A model generated the notes under the pieces. It was given only the letters and a program-made list of their open reading frames with translations. It made no database searches and was not told the DNA's origin. A stretch of DNA of 64,000 nucleotides, from contig NC_031770.1 of the NCBI RefSeq assembly GCF_001522545.3, positions 12,038,620 through 12,102,619 of the forward strand, written 5' to 3'. Below, one piece after another: positions 9,701-21,740 of the stretch. The translations under genes and the position numbers were made by a program. Each line of letters opens with the position of its first letter. The stretch's first letter is position 1. Source of the stretch: Parus major (lineage: Eukaryota > Chordata > Aves > Passeriformes > Paridae).

Positions 9701-12700
9701 TTATGGTGTGCAAATAATGGCCTCTTATACAACAGCAGTAAAAGGCTGTTAATTCTGTTTCCTGTCAGGCTTCAGATCCGAGTTGAAGCCTTGGCCTTTC
9801 AGATGTATAGGCTGTCCCCTGTAAATGGAGCTGAGTCTCTGTCCAGCTATAGGTAGGCAGGGAATGTGGGCTTTTCCAGTGCCCTGAAGTCACTGGTGTT
9901 CCCACACTGTTGCTGGTCTCTGGGATGAAGTTAAAGTAACTGCTCCTTGCATTTCCTCCTTGCATTGCTCCCTTTCCTGCCCATGAAAGTGGGAATGTTA
10001 ATATCAGATGTGTTTTTTTGAGCGCTCAAATAACAGATTAAAAGACAAGCAGTATTTAATGTCCTTATGGTTTTGACAATCTGCATTTTCAGTTGCCTTT
10101 TCGGCCTTAGGTGACACCTTTCCAAGAGGCCTGATTTGGCAAAACTTCGTTTCCGCCAGGCTGCTACCCTCCCTTTCTGCTAAGCGTTCCCACAAGTACC
10201 TTGGCTTAGTTTTCCCCTCAAGTTGCTGGTGATGACCCAGGACATTCCATTGTGTGGCAGTGCAAGGGACAGCTGTCTCCCTGAAGGGTGCTGTACTGGT
10301 CCAGTGGTGGGGGGGAAAATAGGTTTAATTGAAAAAGTATTCGTTGCAGAGATGTACTATGACACATTAGTGAGTCAGAGGGAAATGCCACATGGCTCCA
10401 CAGGCAGCTCTGGCAGTGGCAGGGAATTTCAGAGGTAGATAGGAAGGGAGGGTAAGCCAGGCATGGGGGAAACAGGGTTTGCTGAAAAAACTGAGAATCA
10501 AATACATACCAATTAATGTGACCAGCAAACATGGGAGCACAGTGTTCTCAAATCTGCCCTTGCAATTAAAAGAGGCGTACATTCTCGGTGTCAGATTCTG
10601 GAAAAAAATTGATGATGCTTTTCCAAGAAGCAAAAGTTTCCACTTGAATAGCTGTGGACAGTTCACCCTGGTGTGTACAACGTGTGTGCGTGGTTCCCAG
10701 ACAAAACAAGTCAAGAACTGCATCTTGGAATGTCTCTGGAGATAATGCATGCCCAGGCACCACTTGGGCTCTAATCATAGGAGGGAAAACCAACAGTCTG
10801 AAATTCTCAAGACTTAAACCCAAATTTAGTCCTTCAAACTTGTCTTGAGGCAAGCTAAGTCATTAGTTTAAGGTCTTCATAGCTGTCTTACAGTTGAGGA
10901 ATACAAAGACTCTTCCAAGGTAAAATATTTGAAATATTCAAGAAAAATACTGGAGCTCACAGCATTTCCTAACAAAAGAGATGTCGAATTTCATTGTGTC
11001 AAAGTTGTGTTTTAGTGCAGGCTTGCTACAAATCCAGTTTATCAGGTGTCTGGCGTGTCTTTCACTCCTGAAATGGCTTTTCTGTATTGGGATTTTCTTG
11101 AGAAAGCTATGGAGTATTCTTCAGTCTTTCCCAATTTAGATTAAATTTCAGTTTGGCTACATGGCAATGGAGGCAAAACGCTGGGAGCTCTTAGTGAAGG
11201 CAGCTGGGTCCGGTTCTTGCAGTTGGAAGCCTGCTGGACAGAAGGCTCCCTCTTTGGGCTGCCCAGTGGAGGGGAGGGCATTGTGTTCTCTCCCAAGACT
11301 TCTGCAGAGCTTTGCACTTCAGGCAAGAGCGAGGCTTTATGAACAAGAGCTGCTGTGTTTCTGCAGTGCCTGCTGACAAGGCAGTAAATGCCTGCCTCAG
11401 GTGCCTGCTGCAGGGTGTGTGAGATCCAGTGGGGACACTGCCATACGTGCCACAGGATAATGTGTGAGAGGCTCAGCCCCCAGCATGTGCTGTGTCTGTG
11501 GCAGTTGCATGAGCTGCTGGGGGACAACTCAGTTGTGGTCATTCCCTCAGAGAAACTCATTCTCTCTCTTCTTTCCTGAATGTGTTGTCCTGGCATCATT
11601 TTCCCATCTGGGAATTATGTGTCTTGCCTGCTTGTTGCTGCCTTGTTGCAGTTAAGGGTCTGCCCCCTACAGTGAAATGTCACCAGCTGGCTGATGGTCA
11701 TGGATCCCACAAGTGCCTGCAGTATGTCCTGCTCGTTGAACCATGTGCCAATCAAGAGCTGGATAAGTGCTTCCGTCCTGGAAAAGGAACAGGACCAAGC
11801 TGGCTGCTGGAGTTCTACAGTGTTCAAGCCACAACACACAAAATAATGACCAATGTGCTGTATTGAATCCTCTGAGCACAGCCATATCTGGCCAAAGAGG
11901 GAAAATCCAGACTAACAAGTGTTTACTCTGTCATTACTGGGAGGGTGGAGGCTTCTCACCAGCTCTTCTTCTGGACAAGACAGCAGAGACGAGGTTAAAA
12001 TGTCACTTGAGGACATGTATTTAGAGTCTGGCATTTCTCCTTGTTCCAGTGCTCTTAGCAGTCATCCTGTTGCTGTTCTACACAGAGTGGTTGCAACTGC
12101 CTTAAAACAAAAGCTGCCTGGGGTTTGAGTTTTTTCCTTTTTAAGTATGTTTGTGAAGCCATTTTTGGCTGTACAGGCCCAGGGTTGAAGAGAGAGGCCC
12201 TACAGTTAGGACAACAGATCCTCTTTTCGGACTGAATTGGTTTGTTGCACTGTCTCATCTCAGCCCATACTGTAACACAGCTATAGGGTGTTGTCAGATG
12301 GAACAAATCTGCATTGTCCCTGGCAACACAATGGCTGCTAATGTCAGCTTGTGTGATGAATCCAGGGGTTGTATACCAGCTGTGAAAAGAAGTAGCACCA
12401 GCTACTAACAGCCTTTTGCTTTGGAAAACTAAAAAATCCAGTTGTCACTATTGTCCCTTATGGTTCTGGTCAGCCTCAGTTATCAGCTGAAGTTTTACAG
12501 TGAATTTTGAGTTTCCAGACTAAATACTTTCAACATTTTTGGAATCTGAACTGACTTGCCAGCAGTGCTCAGATTCTTTTTAAAGAAACAGCTTGTCTCC
12601 TGACTTGGAGACATGTTTCTGGCTGTGTAGTAGCACAAGTAAATGCACGTGACTGCACAGTTCACATCAACCTGCAGCTCTATTGCTGCTGCTTCTGGCT

Positions 12701-14341
12701 CTAAGCTGAGCATTAACCTCTTCTTTCAGAGTTAACATAACTTGGTACAAGGAAATTATTAGTTGTCGTGTTTGAGCAAAGCTCAAGAATTGACAAAGGC
12801 AGGTGATGTGCTGCTTTTCCATGATAGTCTCCTTTCCATGCCAGTTCAGACTTCCTGTGCATTTACTAAGAATATTGAGGGGGTTTGTGACTAAAACCTG
12901 AGTCTTGCCACCCATTGCCAGCTACTGAAGTACCATTAGAAAATAAACCTCGGTGAGACAGGTTCTCTTGAATTCACTGTGGATTTGTCCTTAATGAATG
13001 ATAAAATAGCTGTTTGTTTTGTTATGTTAACGTTGCGTTATTTAGAGTCTTCCCAAAGAGGCTCTTGCCCACACCAAACACAGGGAGAGAAGGAGAAAGA
13101 CCTTTATTTGTCCTTAGCTCTCTGTCACTGTGAGCTCTTACTCTGACAAAGTGCAGTCTCTGTATGGAGGAGGTGACACAGGAATGAGTCACTTTGAGTC
13201 CATGTTCACACTGTTGCTTGAATTTATCCTGAAATAGGCTTTCTCCATGTACTTCCATCACCTTATTGGTGATATGCAGAAGGATGCCTGCCTGCCACAC
13301 AGCTGGGGCACGGTGACTGAATTGCTGTTCTCCTGTCCCAAAGTAAGTGCAAGCAATTCTGCATAGATTACCACTTACAGACTGACCGTGCATTGTAAGT
13401 CTTGAGGGTGGTCCCCTTTTATTTAGGTAAGCCCAGGAAAAGCACTGTTCTCCACCCTAAAGAAAAGCTGCTTCAGATTGCTGATGTGTGAGATTTCCCT
13501 GGTTTTCTGTGACCAGCACTTGGGAGCTCTAGATACCAAGCTCTGTGGTAATAGATTCTGCCAGTTGTGCCACCTCTCCTTGCTCGGTTAGCAGTGCCAT
13601 GCCAGCCACCCAGAGTTACAGGAGGAAGGATGTTGGTAGAAAGAGGAGAATCTGGGCTCATCTGAGGTCCTTCATGGTAGGCACTGGTCAAGGTTTTAAA
13701 CAAAACCCATACATTAAAGTAGGTGTCCAGTCCATAACCGTCTCTTGAGGACAGCCTGAGCACTGAGCAGTTCCCCTGAACCTCTGTTCCCCTGGTTTTG
13801 CAGCTGAACTCTGCTGTTTCTTCAAAATGCAAAAGAAATCCCTTGAGCTCACATTTTGGGGCTGAAGATAAGTTAAAAAAAATGAAGAACAGCCTTTAGC
13901 CTTTTTCAGTTGTTGAGTTGTTCTCACCTGCTGCTGTACCCGACTGTTGGTACTGCTGACTGTGCTCATAGCAGTGACGTATTGTGGTTTGCACAGAGGG
14001 AGGAAGGCAATTTTCTTTCTGATAGATGGAGGAAGGCAGTTTTCTTTCTGATAGATGGATATGAGTAATGTCATTTGAATTTGGAAGACGGTGAGGGAGG
14101 AAGCAGGATTCTAAAGGAATCTCATTGTTTATACTGTGTGTAGCATTTTGAACAGATAGAGTTGTTCAGTACTGGACAGGCTTCAGTTTGGTCTTTACTT
14201 CTCTGGCCGTGATGTCCTTCCAGTAGTGCCTGCTGGCTTCCCACATTTGCAGTATTCACTCTTACACAGCTGCTTTCTGCTTTTGAGCTCTCCAACTTGG
14301 TGCAGTCTGAGAATAAAACTCAGATGTAAATGCTTCTACTT

Positions 14342-14374
<33 letters not shown>

Positions 14375-17080
14375 CTGTCTCATTCCCAGAAAAGCATCAG
14401 ACTGAAAATGCAGCTCATCCTTTCATCCTTTTGTCATTCTTGCTAGGTCTTGTCCACTTTATTCTGTGCAGCTGCCTTTAACATCATATTGATAATGGTG
14501 CATGTGCACCTCTTATTCCAGCTTACACAGGGGAATACGATACCATTCGCTACAGTTCCCCAGCTGACTCCAAGGTGGGGGGGAAATGTTGAGAAGGGTT
14601 GAGCTTGCTTTAAAAACTGCTGGAGTAGTAGGTGCTGAGAACTGAAACTTTAACTGTTAAGACTTGAAAGTTCTCTGTAATACTGAATTCAGACCAACTT
14701 CCCAAAGTTGGTTTGTTTAGCTAAAAACTACCACTGCAATTGCAGTACCCCACTACATTTCCCTTGATCTCTAAACTAAGTCCATATGACAAGTACGGAA
14801 TTTGGCCAGTTTTACCTCTGTTCCTAAAGCTGCTAGCAAGCGAGCTGGAAATGGCTGGGAAACTTTGAACAGAGGATCCTTGTGGGCTTCTCCTGCCAGC
14901 CTGAAACAGGCAAGAAAATTAAGCTGCTGTTATGCCAAAGGATCTGCCACAACTGAATCTCAGAGAAGAAGGGGTTGGCGTGCCTGCAGAACTCCCCAAA
15001 ACAGTGTTCTGGTGTAAGTGGGATTGTGCTTTCTTTGGAATAGTTTTTGGTTTGGCGGCAGCTGTGGGCAGCAGCGAGACTCCAGATTTTTACTTGGCTT
15101 TGGAAAAGAGGGTCTGCAGCCTTTTCTGACAAGACTCTCATGCCACAAGTGACTATTGCAAGAATCTATTGTCTTCTAGCGTTGGATTTAAGGCAGCGCC
15201 ATAATATAGCTGGGAAAATTAGGGGTGGAAGGCCTGAAGGTGTTTGCTGTGGTCTTTGCAGGCCTCCGGAGTACAAGTGGCCGATGAGGTATGCCGTATC
15301 TTCTACGACATGAAAGTGCGGAAGTGCTCCACGCCGGAGGAAATCAAGAAGAGGAAGAAGGCTGTCATCTTCTGCCTCAGTCCAGACAAAAAGTGCATTA
15401 TTGTGGAGGAAGGCAAAGAGATTCTGGTGGGAGATGTCGGAGTGACAGTCACCGACCCTTTCAAGCACTTTGTGCAGATGCTTCCCGAGAAGGATTGCCG
15501 CTATGCCTTGTATGATGCAAGCTTCGAGACCAAGGAATCCAAAAAAGAAGAGCTGATGTTTTTCTTGTGGTAAGCCACCTTCCCAACTCTCTCATTCCTA
15601 GCATGCAGTCCAGGCTCTGTGGGTGAGGTCTCTGAATGTTTGTATTGCCCAGACTGGGAAAATGGTATGCTTAAAGTGAGCTGGTCTGTATTCTGGAGCC
15701 ATGAGATTTTCCACTTGTCCATGGTGGGTAGGATATTGTTTCTGTCTGGGCTGGATAACCAATGTCACTAATTTCACTCTCTGTGGTGTGTCCCACTAGG
15801 GCACCAGAACAAGCACCTCTCAAAAGTAAGATGATCTACGCAAGCTCCAAGGATGCAATCAAAAAGAAGTTTCAAGGTATGTAATACAACTAATGGTCCT
15901 AACTCTGCTGTGTTGCTGAGGTACACAGCAAGGCTTAATTAGTTTAGGTTTTGGGGGGTTTGTTGTTTTTTGAGATACTAGTGAAAAGTGAAGTGTCATG
16001 TGACAGAGCTAAAGTGAGCTTGGCTCAAATTTACATTATCTGACAAAATTTCAGAGGCACTAGGACAGTGCTCAGAACAAGAACAGGTTTTACAATGTGT
16101 GATGGACCATATGGAGCAGCACATCTGCACCATACAAGCTAGAAACCACTAGATTCATGAGACAAAACTGGATTTTGTGCAGAGCTGCCTCAGTGGCAGA
16201 GCACTTCCATCCCTTTGTCTGTTAAAATGCAGTCTCATAAACTTACTATGCTGTAGTAAGTCAGTCTGGCTGATAGCCAGGTAGCACTCTTCAGCTCCTC
16301 AGGCTGCACTGGGCTAAAATCTTGCACTGTGCAAGACTGACAGGATCATTGTGCAGCAGTGCCAGCCTTCACAGGATGGTTTGCCCAGGGACTGGAACTG
16401 CCGTGGGAGAATGTTGTGTGCTGCACCATGTGGAAGCTGAGAAAAAGAAATCCCAAGGAAATTCTGCTTTTCACCATATAAGGCAGACAGACATGGGTTG
16501 GGCTCTCCAGCCTTAAAAAGGAAAAGAAAGCTCTGCTGGTTGTGTAGCCCAGCTCTCAGTCTCTGCCTCTCAGGTTCGCAGAGTGATGCTTCCAGCCACC
16601 TCTGCAGAGCCAGCGGGAGCTGAGCGAGCCCTCTCCGTGTGCTTGCCTGGAGCTCCCTCCCCTGCTGTATCCAGGGCAGCACAAGAAATGAGGGATTCAC
16701 TCTAAGAGCCTGCCATGAAAGGCCAACAGTCTGAGCACTGAGCTAGTGACAAATTTCTCCCTTCATGTCCCTTCAGTGACATTTGGTGTGCAGCCAGATG
16801 TCTCCTGGGATGTGTCAGGGAAAAACCGACAAATTCCCTAAGCTAAGGCAGGACTTGTCTGCTTGAGTGACTGGATTGCTTCTTCTAATATTACTACCAG
16901 GTATGTTTCTTTGATTGCTTACCAGCATGTTGAAATACTGCATTATTGAGTGTTTTGCCTCTTTTTTTAGGCATAAAGCATGAATGCCAAGCAAATGGGC
17001 CAGAGGACCTGAACCGAGCTTGCATTGCTGAGAAGCTAGGAGGCTCCCTAGTCGTAGCTTTTGAAGGAAGTCCCGTGTAG
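6786..17080 (+). CDS. DSTN: DSTN, destrin / actin-depolymerising factor (spliced, complete)
   Basis: Destrin binds G- and F-actin, severs filaments and removes subunits from pointed ends in the cytosol. Coding exons are 6786-6788, 15262-15569, 15800-15876 and 16971-17080. They total 498 nt, giving 165 residues plus TAG, the usual length of the ADF/cofilin family. The protein is one ADF-homology domain. It starts MASGVQV, so Ser3, the LIM-kinase phosphorylation site, is present. A basic KKRKK (30-34), the family nuclear-localisation motif, follows, then the long actin-binding helix around [16 protein letters not shown]. All introns are GT-AG. Only the ATG lies in exon 1, as in other vertebrate ADF/cofilin genes. 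The C terminus reads EGSPV where the human protein has EGCPV. Cofilin-1 and cofilin-2 are the nearest alternatives, but the residue pattern is destrin. RRBP1 lies convergently downstream. Confidence 0.97.
12159..12168. promoter_or_regulatory. DSTN: CArG box (SRF-type), in DSTN intron 1
   Basis: CCATTTTTGG fits CC(A/T)6GG exactly. It is about 5.4 kb into intron 1. SRF control of ADF/cofilin-family genes is documented; use of this site is inference. Confidence 0.3.
14000..14057. repeat. 29-bp tandem duplication
   Basis: Units 14000-14028 and 14029-14057 are identical except for one base (A to G) near the middle. The unit begins GAGGAAGGCA and ends TGATAGATG. It lies in DSTN intron 1. Confidence 0.9.
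14344..14374. repeat. Poly-T run of 31
   Basis: An uninterrupted run of 31 T in DSTN intron 1. It has no adjacent retrogene or SINE body that I can recognise. Confidence 0.95.
15262..15569 (+). CDS. DSTN: DSTN coding exon 2
   Basis: This 308-nt exon encodes residues 2 to 104, from [12 protein letters not shown] to EELMFFL, plus two bases of the Trp codon. It carries Ser3, the KKRKK motif and most of the central sheet. The donor is TG|GTAAGC. Confidence 0.96.
15570..15799 (+). other. DSTN: DSTN intron 2
   Basis: A 230-base GT-AG intron that splits the Trp codon after its second base. Nothing else is recognised in it. Confidence 0.9.
15800..15876 (+). CDS. DSTN: DSTN coding exon 3
   Basis: This 77-nt exon completes the split Trp and encodes [17 protein letters not shown] through KKKFQ. 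It covers the long actin-binding helix. The donor is CAAG|GTATGT. Confidence 0.96.
15877..16970 (+). other. DSTN: DSTN intron 3
   Basis: A 1.1-kb GT-AG intron ending in a strong pyrimidine tract (CTTTTTTTAG). It contains a consensus CArG box at 16474-16483. No other feature is recognised. Confidence 0.9.
16474..16483. promoter_or_regulatory. DSTN: CArG box (SRF-type), in DSTN intron 3
   Basis: CCATATAAGG is an exact consensus CArG box, the same sequence class used in many muscle and actin-cytoskeleton promoters. It lies in intron 3, close to the terminal exon. Function is inferred from motif only. Confidence 0.4.
16971..17080 (+). CDS. DSTN: DSTN coding exon 4 and stop
   Basis: This 110-nt exon encodes [19 protein letters not shown] through the C terminus EGSPV, ending TAG at 17078-17080. 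Human destrin has Cys at the position that is Ser163 here (codon AGT, 17069-17071). Confidence 0.96.
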
Positions 17081-17191
17081 ATGTCATACAGTGCCACAAC
17101 TCTACAAGCATTCCATGTTTTAATAGATCAGTTATATAAAGCAAACATTCTAGGCAAGGGTTTCACTAACAGTAGGGAAGCTGTCTTGTAG

Positions 17192-17244
17192 AATAAAGTA
17201 GATTTTGGAGATGTAGCTCGTATGTACAAATGACCCTAAATAAA
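17192..17244 (+). terminator. DSTN: Proximal poly(A) signals of DSTN
   Basis: Two AATAAA hexamers, at 17192-17197 and 17239-17244, lie 112 and 159 bases after the stop codon. Confidence 0.55.
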
Positions 17245-18302
17245 TCAAATTAAGGATTTATCTTGGTGTATTAATATTTGCATTGGTTGTCCAGCCCAGT
17301 ACTGTCCCCAATGGATTAACACTAAAGGTCTCCAAAAATTTGAGCAGTGTATCATGAAAGATGGAGAGGTGAGAACAATCTGGTTCCTGTTCTTGCTTTT
17401 CTAAACAATAATAAGTGAAGTTCAAAAACTTTCCCCTGTAACCATTTAAGACAAAACTTAAAATCTGTAGTTTAACTTCAGCTAAAGCAACCTGTTAGCA
17501 CCAAAACTGAGTTAAATTCTTAGTGCTTGCAGTTGCAGAGCTGTCAAGAAAAGCCTAATTATGAAGCTAGACATAAAACAGACATACTTTTTTCTGGAGG
17601 AATAGTCCTAATCCACTCTCCTGTTAACTCACGGTGCAGTAATAATATTTAAAGGTTCACTTGTTCTGTAGGTTCAATTTTCTTGTTATGAAGTGTCTTG
17701 AGGTCTCTTTCCTCCTGAGTGATTCTATAGAAATTGCTTTTTCTGTTGACGTAGTTTAATTTAGAACTACCTTTCTCTAATATACACTTACTAGTGGATC
17801 AGATGCTTCTGAGGCTTTTATAAATGCAGATTCTTATATCAGAGCTCTCCAGTTATGGGTAGTAAAATGAAAAGGAACCACAACTTTAAAAATGGTATTT
17901 TCAGCCCCAGTCTTTGGTCACTTGGTCCATTTGTCCATAATTACTATTGATTTAACTTAGTAGAACCAATCAGCCTGACTAATATGGCTTGATCTGGGCT
18001 TTTTGTCTGTTAGCTTCTTTAATTCTGTAGAAATGCATGGAAATATCACCTACTAGAAAGTTTGACCTGAAATGCCTTTTGTATGGGGGGTAGAGAACAT
18101 TCCTGTGCCAGCTACAGAGATCTTAAAAGCTTCCATGTTTCATCAGTGGTTGATTAAAGCTGTTTCCTTTGTGTAATGTGTACATGGGAGTTGCATAGAG
18201 TTTTCTTGTATGTCTGTAGAGAAAAAGAAAAAAAAACCAAAACCCTTAGCCTCCAGTGCATTACTGTGATATGTTCTGTGCGTGCCAAATTTGAACAGCC
18301 TA

Positions 18303-18308
18303 AATAAA
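18303..18308 (+). terminator. DSTN: Distal poly(A) signal of DSTN
   Basis: An AATAAA hexamer is followed by a T/C-rich and GT-containing flank, at the point where AT-rich UTR-like sequence gives way to GC-rich intergenic DNA. Confidence 0.5.
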
Positions 18309-18330
18309 TGGGCTTTCCCTCCCCTGGGTC

Positions 18331-21300
18331 AGTGACTGATTGCTCTCCAGCCTCGGGATCAGCCCTCTTGCAGCAGGGCTGGCACTGCTGGATCTGGGTA
18401 AGCACTTAGGGAGCTGCTGTGCTGCTGCAGCGACTGCCCTGCCCTTCTCTTGGGAGCAGGAGTGGGGGGAAACAGGCTGGAAGGAAGAGCTGCTGAAGCT
18501 GGAGGGATCTGGGGGGGAACACTGGTTTTGTCTCTGCAGTGTACTCCTCCCCCCTTTGACTCTGCATCCCCCTGCTTGCTGCTCTGGCTCTGGCTCCCAA
18601 GCAGCACCTCTCTGCCTTCAGGCTTTGGGACCAGTTCCCATTGTCTGGGGGCCATCCTGGGAGCCATCTCCCTGTTTGCAGCAGGAGCCCAGCCATGTGC
18701 TGGTTGTTCTGCACTGCCTTCCCTGTGAGGACTGAGGGAGCTTTCTCTGGCCAGGCCCATGGAGTCCGGGCAGTCACAGGATGGCCCTTCCTCCCTGAGC
18801 TGTTCCCAGCTGTGCAGGGACAGAAAGCTGCAGTGTCCCCTCAGCTCCTGGCAGAGCAGTACTAGCGCTGTGCTGCTGTGTCTGGGGGCCGGGGTGATAA
18901 TGGGCCATTACCTAACTCAGCATGTGCCCTCTCTGGCCAGGCTGCGTGGTTAAACCCCTTCATTAAAGACAGGCATTGACTGAGTGCTCTGTCTTGGCAC
19001 CCACACGGGTCACAGGGCTGGGAGCACAAGGTTTTCTGATGCAAAGGGATCCATTGGAGTGCAGCTTCCTGATTCTGAGCAAAGCAAACTGGCCTGGATT
19101 CTGCTGGGGCTACTGGCCTGTCTTTCAGTCAACTGGGACCTCACCCAAGTGTGTAATGATCGTCATAAACAGCTCCTCCTTGTCCAGGTGTCTGCAGTAC
19201 TGAGCTCTGTCCAAAGTCCAGGTGGAGATAAGGAAACCAGTGTGACACACTGGGAGTGGTGCTGCCTGACAAACAGGCAACTCCTAGCCAAGATCCAGCT
19301 GATAGCTGGTGCCTCTGCAGGCATCTTTATCTAGCCCAGGTGATGCTGTGGTCACTTCTGCCTGGGATTTCCTTCCTTGGTCAGAAAATGGAGCAGGAGA
19401 CACTGCAAAAGAGGAAGGATGTCAGACCTGTAAGGTAGGAGAGCATTTCCCAGAATGTGAAAGCCTTGGGTCAGGGACTTGGGTTCAAAGTACCTTAGCC
19501 CCAGAACTGAGTGATAAGAGGTGACACTTTGGGTCTTGGCTGGGTGTGGTGCCATAGCTTCAGCCAGCTGGAGAGTCTGGCTGCTTTTGGGACCCTCACA
19601 AGAAGTCCCAAAGTGTATTGAGCTTTGTGCTCCAGGACTAACAGTAACTCTTAATCTCCAGAGCTGCAGTGCTGTGGGCTTGTCCACATCTTGGGGTTTG
19701 CTGGCAAAACTTCCCTTCTCAGGGTTGTTTGTCCTGCTTTTTCAGGGCATGAAACTGTTTTCTCCCAAATCACCCAGACCTTCTGAAAAGGCAAGACAAG
19801 CAGGGAGAGGCAATATGATTAATGCTTCCTATAGCTGGGCTGGTTGCTGGTGGAGAAATCACTTCCTAACAGAGGTACATGAAGAAAAAGGTGAAGGAGT
19901 TCAGGTGAGGCAGGCAGCTCAGTCACACAAGCTCAGCAGGACTTGCCCAGGTACTGCAAACATTTTGAAATCCACATGCAGGTAGTGGTTTCCCAAAAGC
20001 CATTTTTGTCCAATGACCTATAAGAAGATGAGAACAGGAAATGGAGATTGATAATTCAGGCCTAAATGTAAACAGCAGGCAGTGTAAATGTAATTTACAA
20101 GGAAGGTTAAATTGAGTGTCTTCAACTGTGCCTTGATAAGCCCAGGTACTCAGGCTGAAAAGTAATTCCAGGCACGGCTGAATCAGCAGAAGGATCCACT
20201 GTTGTTATTCCAAGTCACTCCAGCTGAGCAACTTCTTGATCTTTATCAGTAAAGGTACCTGCCTGCAGTGCTGGGGCTGCTGTGAGTCATGGGCTGACAA
20301 GCACCAAGCCTGGGTGGTTCTGGAGGGAAGGAGGTGACTCTGGGTGGGCACATGTCAAAATCCCACCAGCTGTGGGGAGAGCAGGGCAGGCCAGGCCTCA
20401 GCTCCATGTGCTCTTGGGCAAGGTGTGGCTTTCTGCTGGCCCCTCTGGATGTCCTTCCCCTTCCATTAAGGTGCCAAGAGAATTAAACAATGGCAACAGT
20501 ACCATTCCAGGTGTAAAAAAATCCGCTAAATGTCTTTTCCCCAAAAATAATTATTTAATTTCAGCTTTGCTTCACAAGAACAGTCCTCTTTCTTCCTACA
20601 ACAGCCAGTTTGGCTTTGTGTGTCAGAAGGGCATCATGTGCCCTGGGGCTGGGGACACTGGACCTGCCCTGGGGTAGCCTTTGGAGCCCCACTGGAGCCA
20701 ACCTGCTCCATGGTGCACTTGGAACACTGACTGCACTTCTTGCACTGGCTGTTTTGGGGTCTGTTACTGCTTTGGGGGCAGGCCTGGGTATCTGCTGTCT
20801 GCACAGGAGCTGACAGCAAAGGAAAGAATTGTTGCAAAAACAAAAACTGCAAAACCAGAGGAACTGCATCACTTCCCGGCACCTGCAGCTGTGGGGCCCT
20901 TCCTCTCCGTGGCTCCTGGGGGTGAGAGCCACCCTGCCACGCTCAACAGCTCCCTCCAGCCTGTGGGTTGGGTGGGGGTTTTGTGCAATCCTAATACAGT
21001 GCAGGCATTCCCTCACTTCTGGGGAGCTTCAATCCTATAGGTCAGGCATGCTGGGCTGGGGCAAGTGACAGTGCTGACAGGCTGAGGTCACTAGCAGGCC
21101 TCGATTCATGCATTCCTCTACATGTGCCACAAAGTCCAGGATGATAAACCACAGGCTAATCCTGGCTGTGGGGCAGAGATCTGCTTCCTGAGTTTGTCCC
21201 TCTAGGATGGGGAGAGCAGCCCTATCTGCCACCTGTGCTGGGACAGGGAGAGGGGGGACACAAACGAGGGTGGGGGCAGGAGTGGCTCTCAGCTCCCCAT

Positions 21301-21575
21301 TTTCTTGGCTCTTTTTCTTACCTGGTCCCAGCTGAGTCACACACAGTCCTCCCCCACCTTCATCATGGCCCCAAAAGCCACAGTGCTGAGGGAGGGACAG
21401 GATGTCCCAGTCCTGTGGAGTCTCTGGTGTGCAGTACAGGGGTTGGTCACACACTGGCCTTCCCCAGGAACAAAATGGAAGCAGGTCTGCCCCTCATCCT
21501 CCATCCTGGCCTTGGCTCTTTGCACACACTGGAGGGACCAAGGGGCCTTTTCCTCCCCTCTCTCAAACCCTGCTG
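18331..21575. other. Intergenic region between convergent DSTN and RRBP1
   Basis: About 3.2 kb separates the two 3' ends. Open frames on both strands are rich in Leu, Ser and Pro from CTG/CAG-rich sequence and show no family match. No RNA gene or mobile element was recognised. Confidence 0.6.
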
Positions 21576-21598
21576 ATGTCAGCACTGGGCTCAGCAGC

Positions 21599-21604
21599 TT
21601 TATT
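21599..21604 (-). terminator. RRBP1: Likely main poly(A) signal of RRBP1
   Basis: AATAAA on the minus strand (ACAATAAAGCTG context) lies 1.07 kb past the stop codon. A second hexamer at 22490-22495 could give a short UTR. Confidence 0.6.
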
Positions 21605-21668
21605 GTAGGGAGAAAGACACCAAGCTGTCACATGGCCTCTGCTATTTCCTAAGAAACCAGCTTGAAAA

Positions 21669-21740
21669 TATAAAGGAAAAAAAAATAAAAATAAAAGAAC
21701 AATTAAAAAAAAAGAAAAAAGGGGGGAAAAGAAAAAAAGC
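21669..21740. repeat. A-rich low-complexity tract
   Basis: Runs of A with scattered G and T on the plus strand, reading as a U-rich tract in the RRBP1 3' UTR. Confidence 0.85.

Larger units (their letters stand above)
6789..15261 (+). other. DSTN: DSTN intron 1
   Basis: This 8.5-kb GT-AG intron begins in the CpG island and ends with a TTTGCAG acceptor. It contains a CArG-like box (12159-12168), a 29-bp tandem duplication (14000-14057) and a 31-T run (14344-14374). No further exon or RNA gene was recognised. Confidence 0.85.
17081..18330 (+). other. DSTN: DSTN 3' UTR (end approximate)
   Basis: AT-rich sequence without coding potential follows the stop. AATAAA signals occur at 17192-17197 and 17239-17244 (proximal) and 18303-18308 (distal). 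Beyond about 18.33 kb the base composition becomes GC-rich and intergenic in character. Both short (about 0.2 kb) and long (about 1.2 kb) UTR forms are therefore plausible. Confidence 0.6.

Noticed and set aside
20610..20813. Plus-strand frame resembling a hydrophobic membrane segment
   Set aside because: It has no ATG start; the Leu/Gly/Ala content comes from CTG-rich intergenic DNA and no homologue is recognised.
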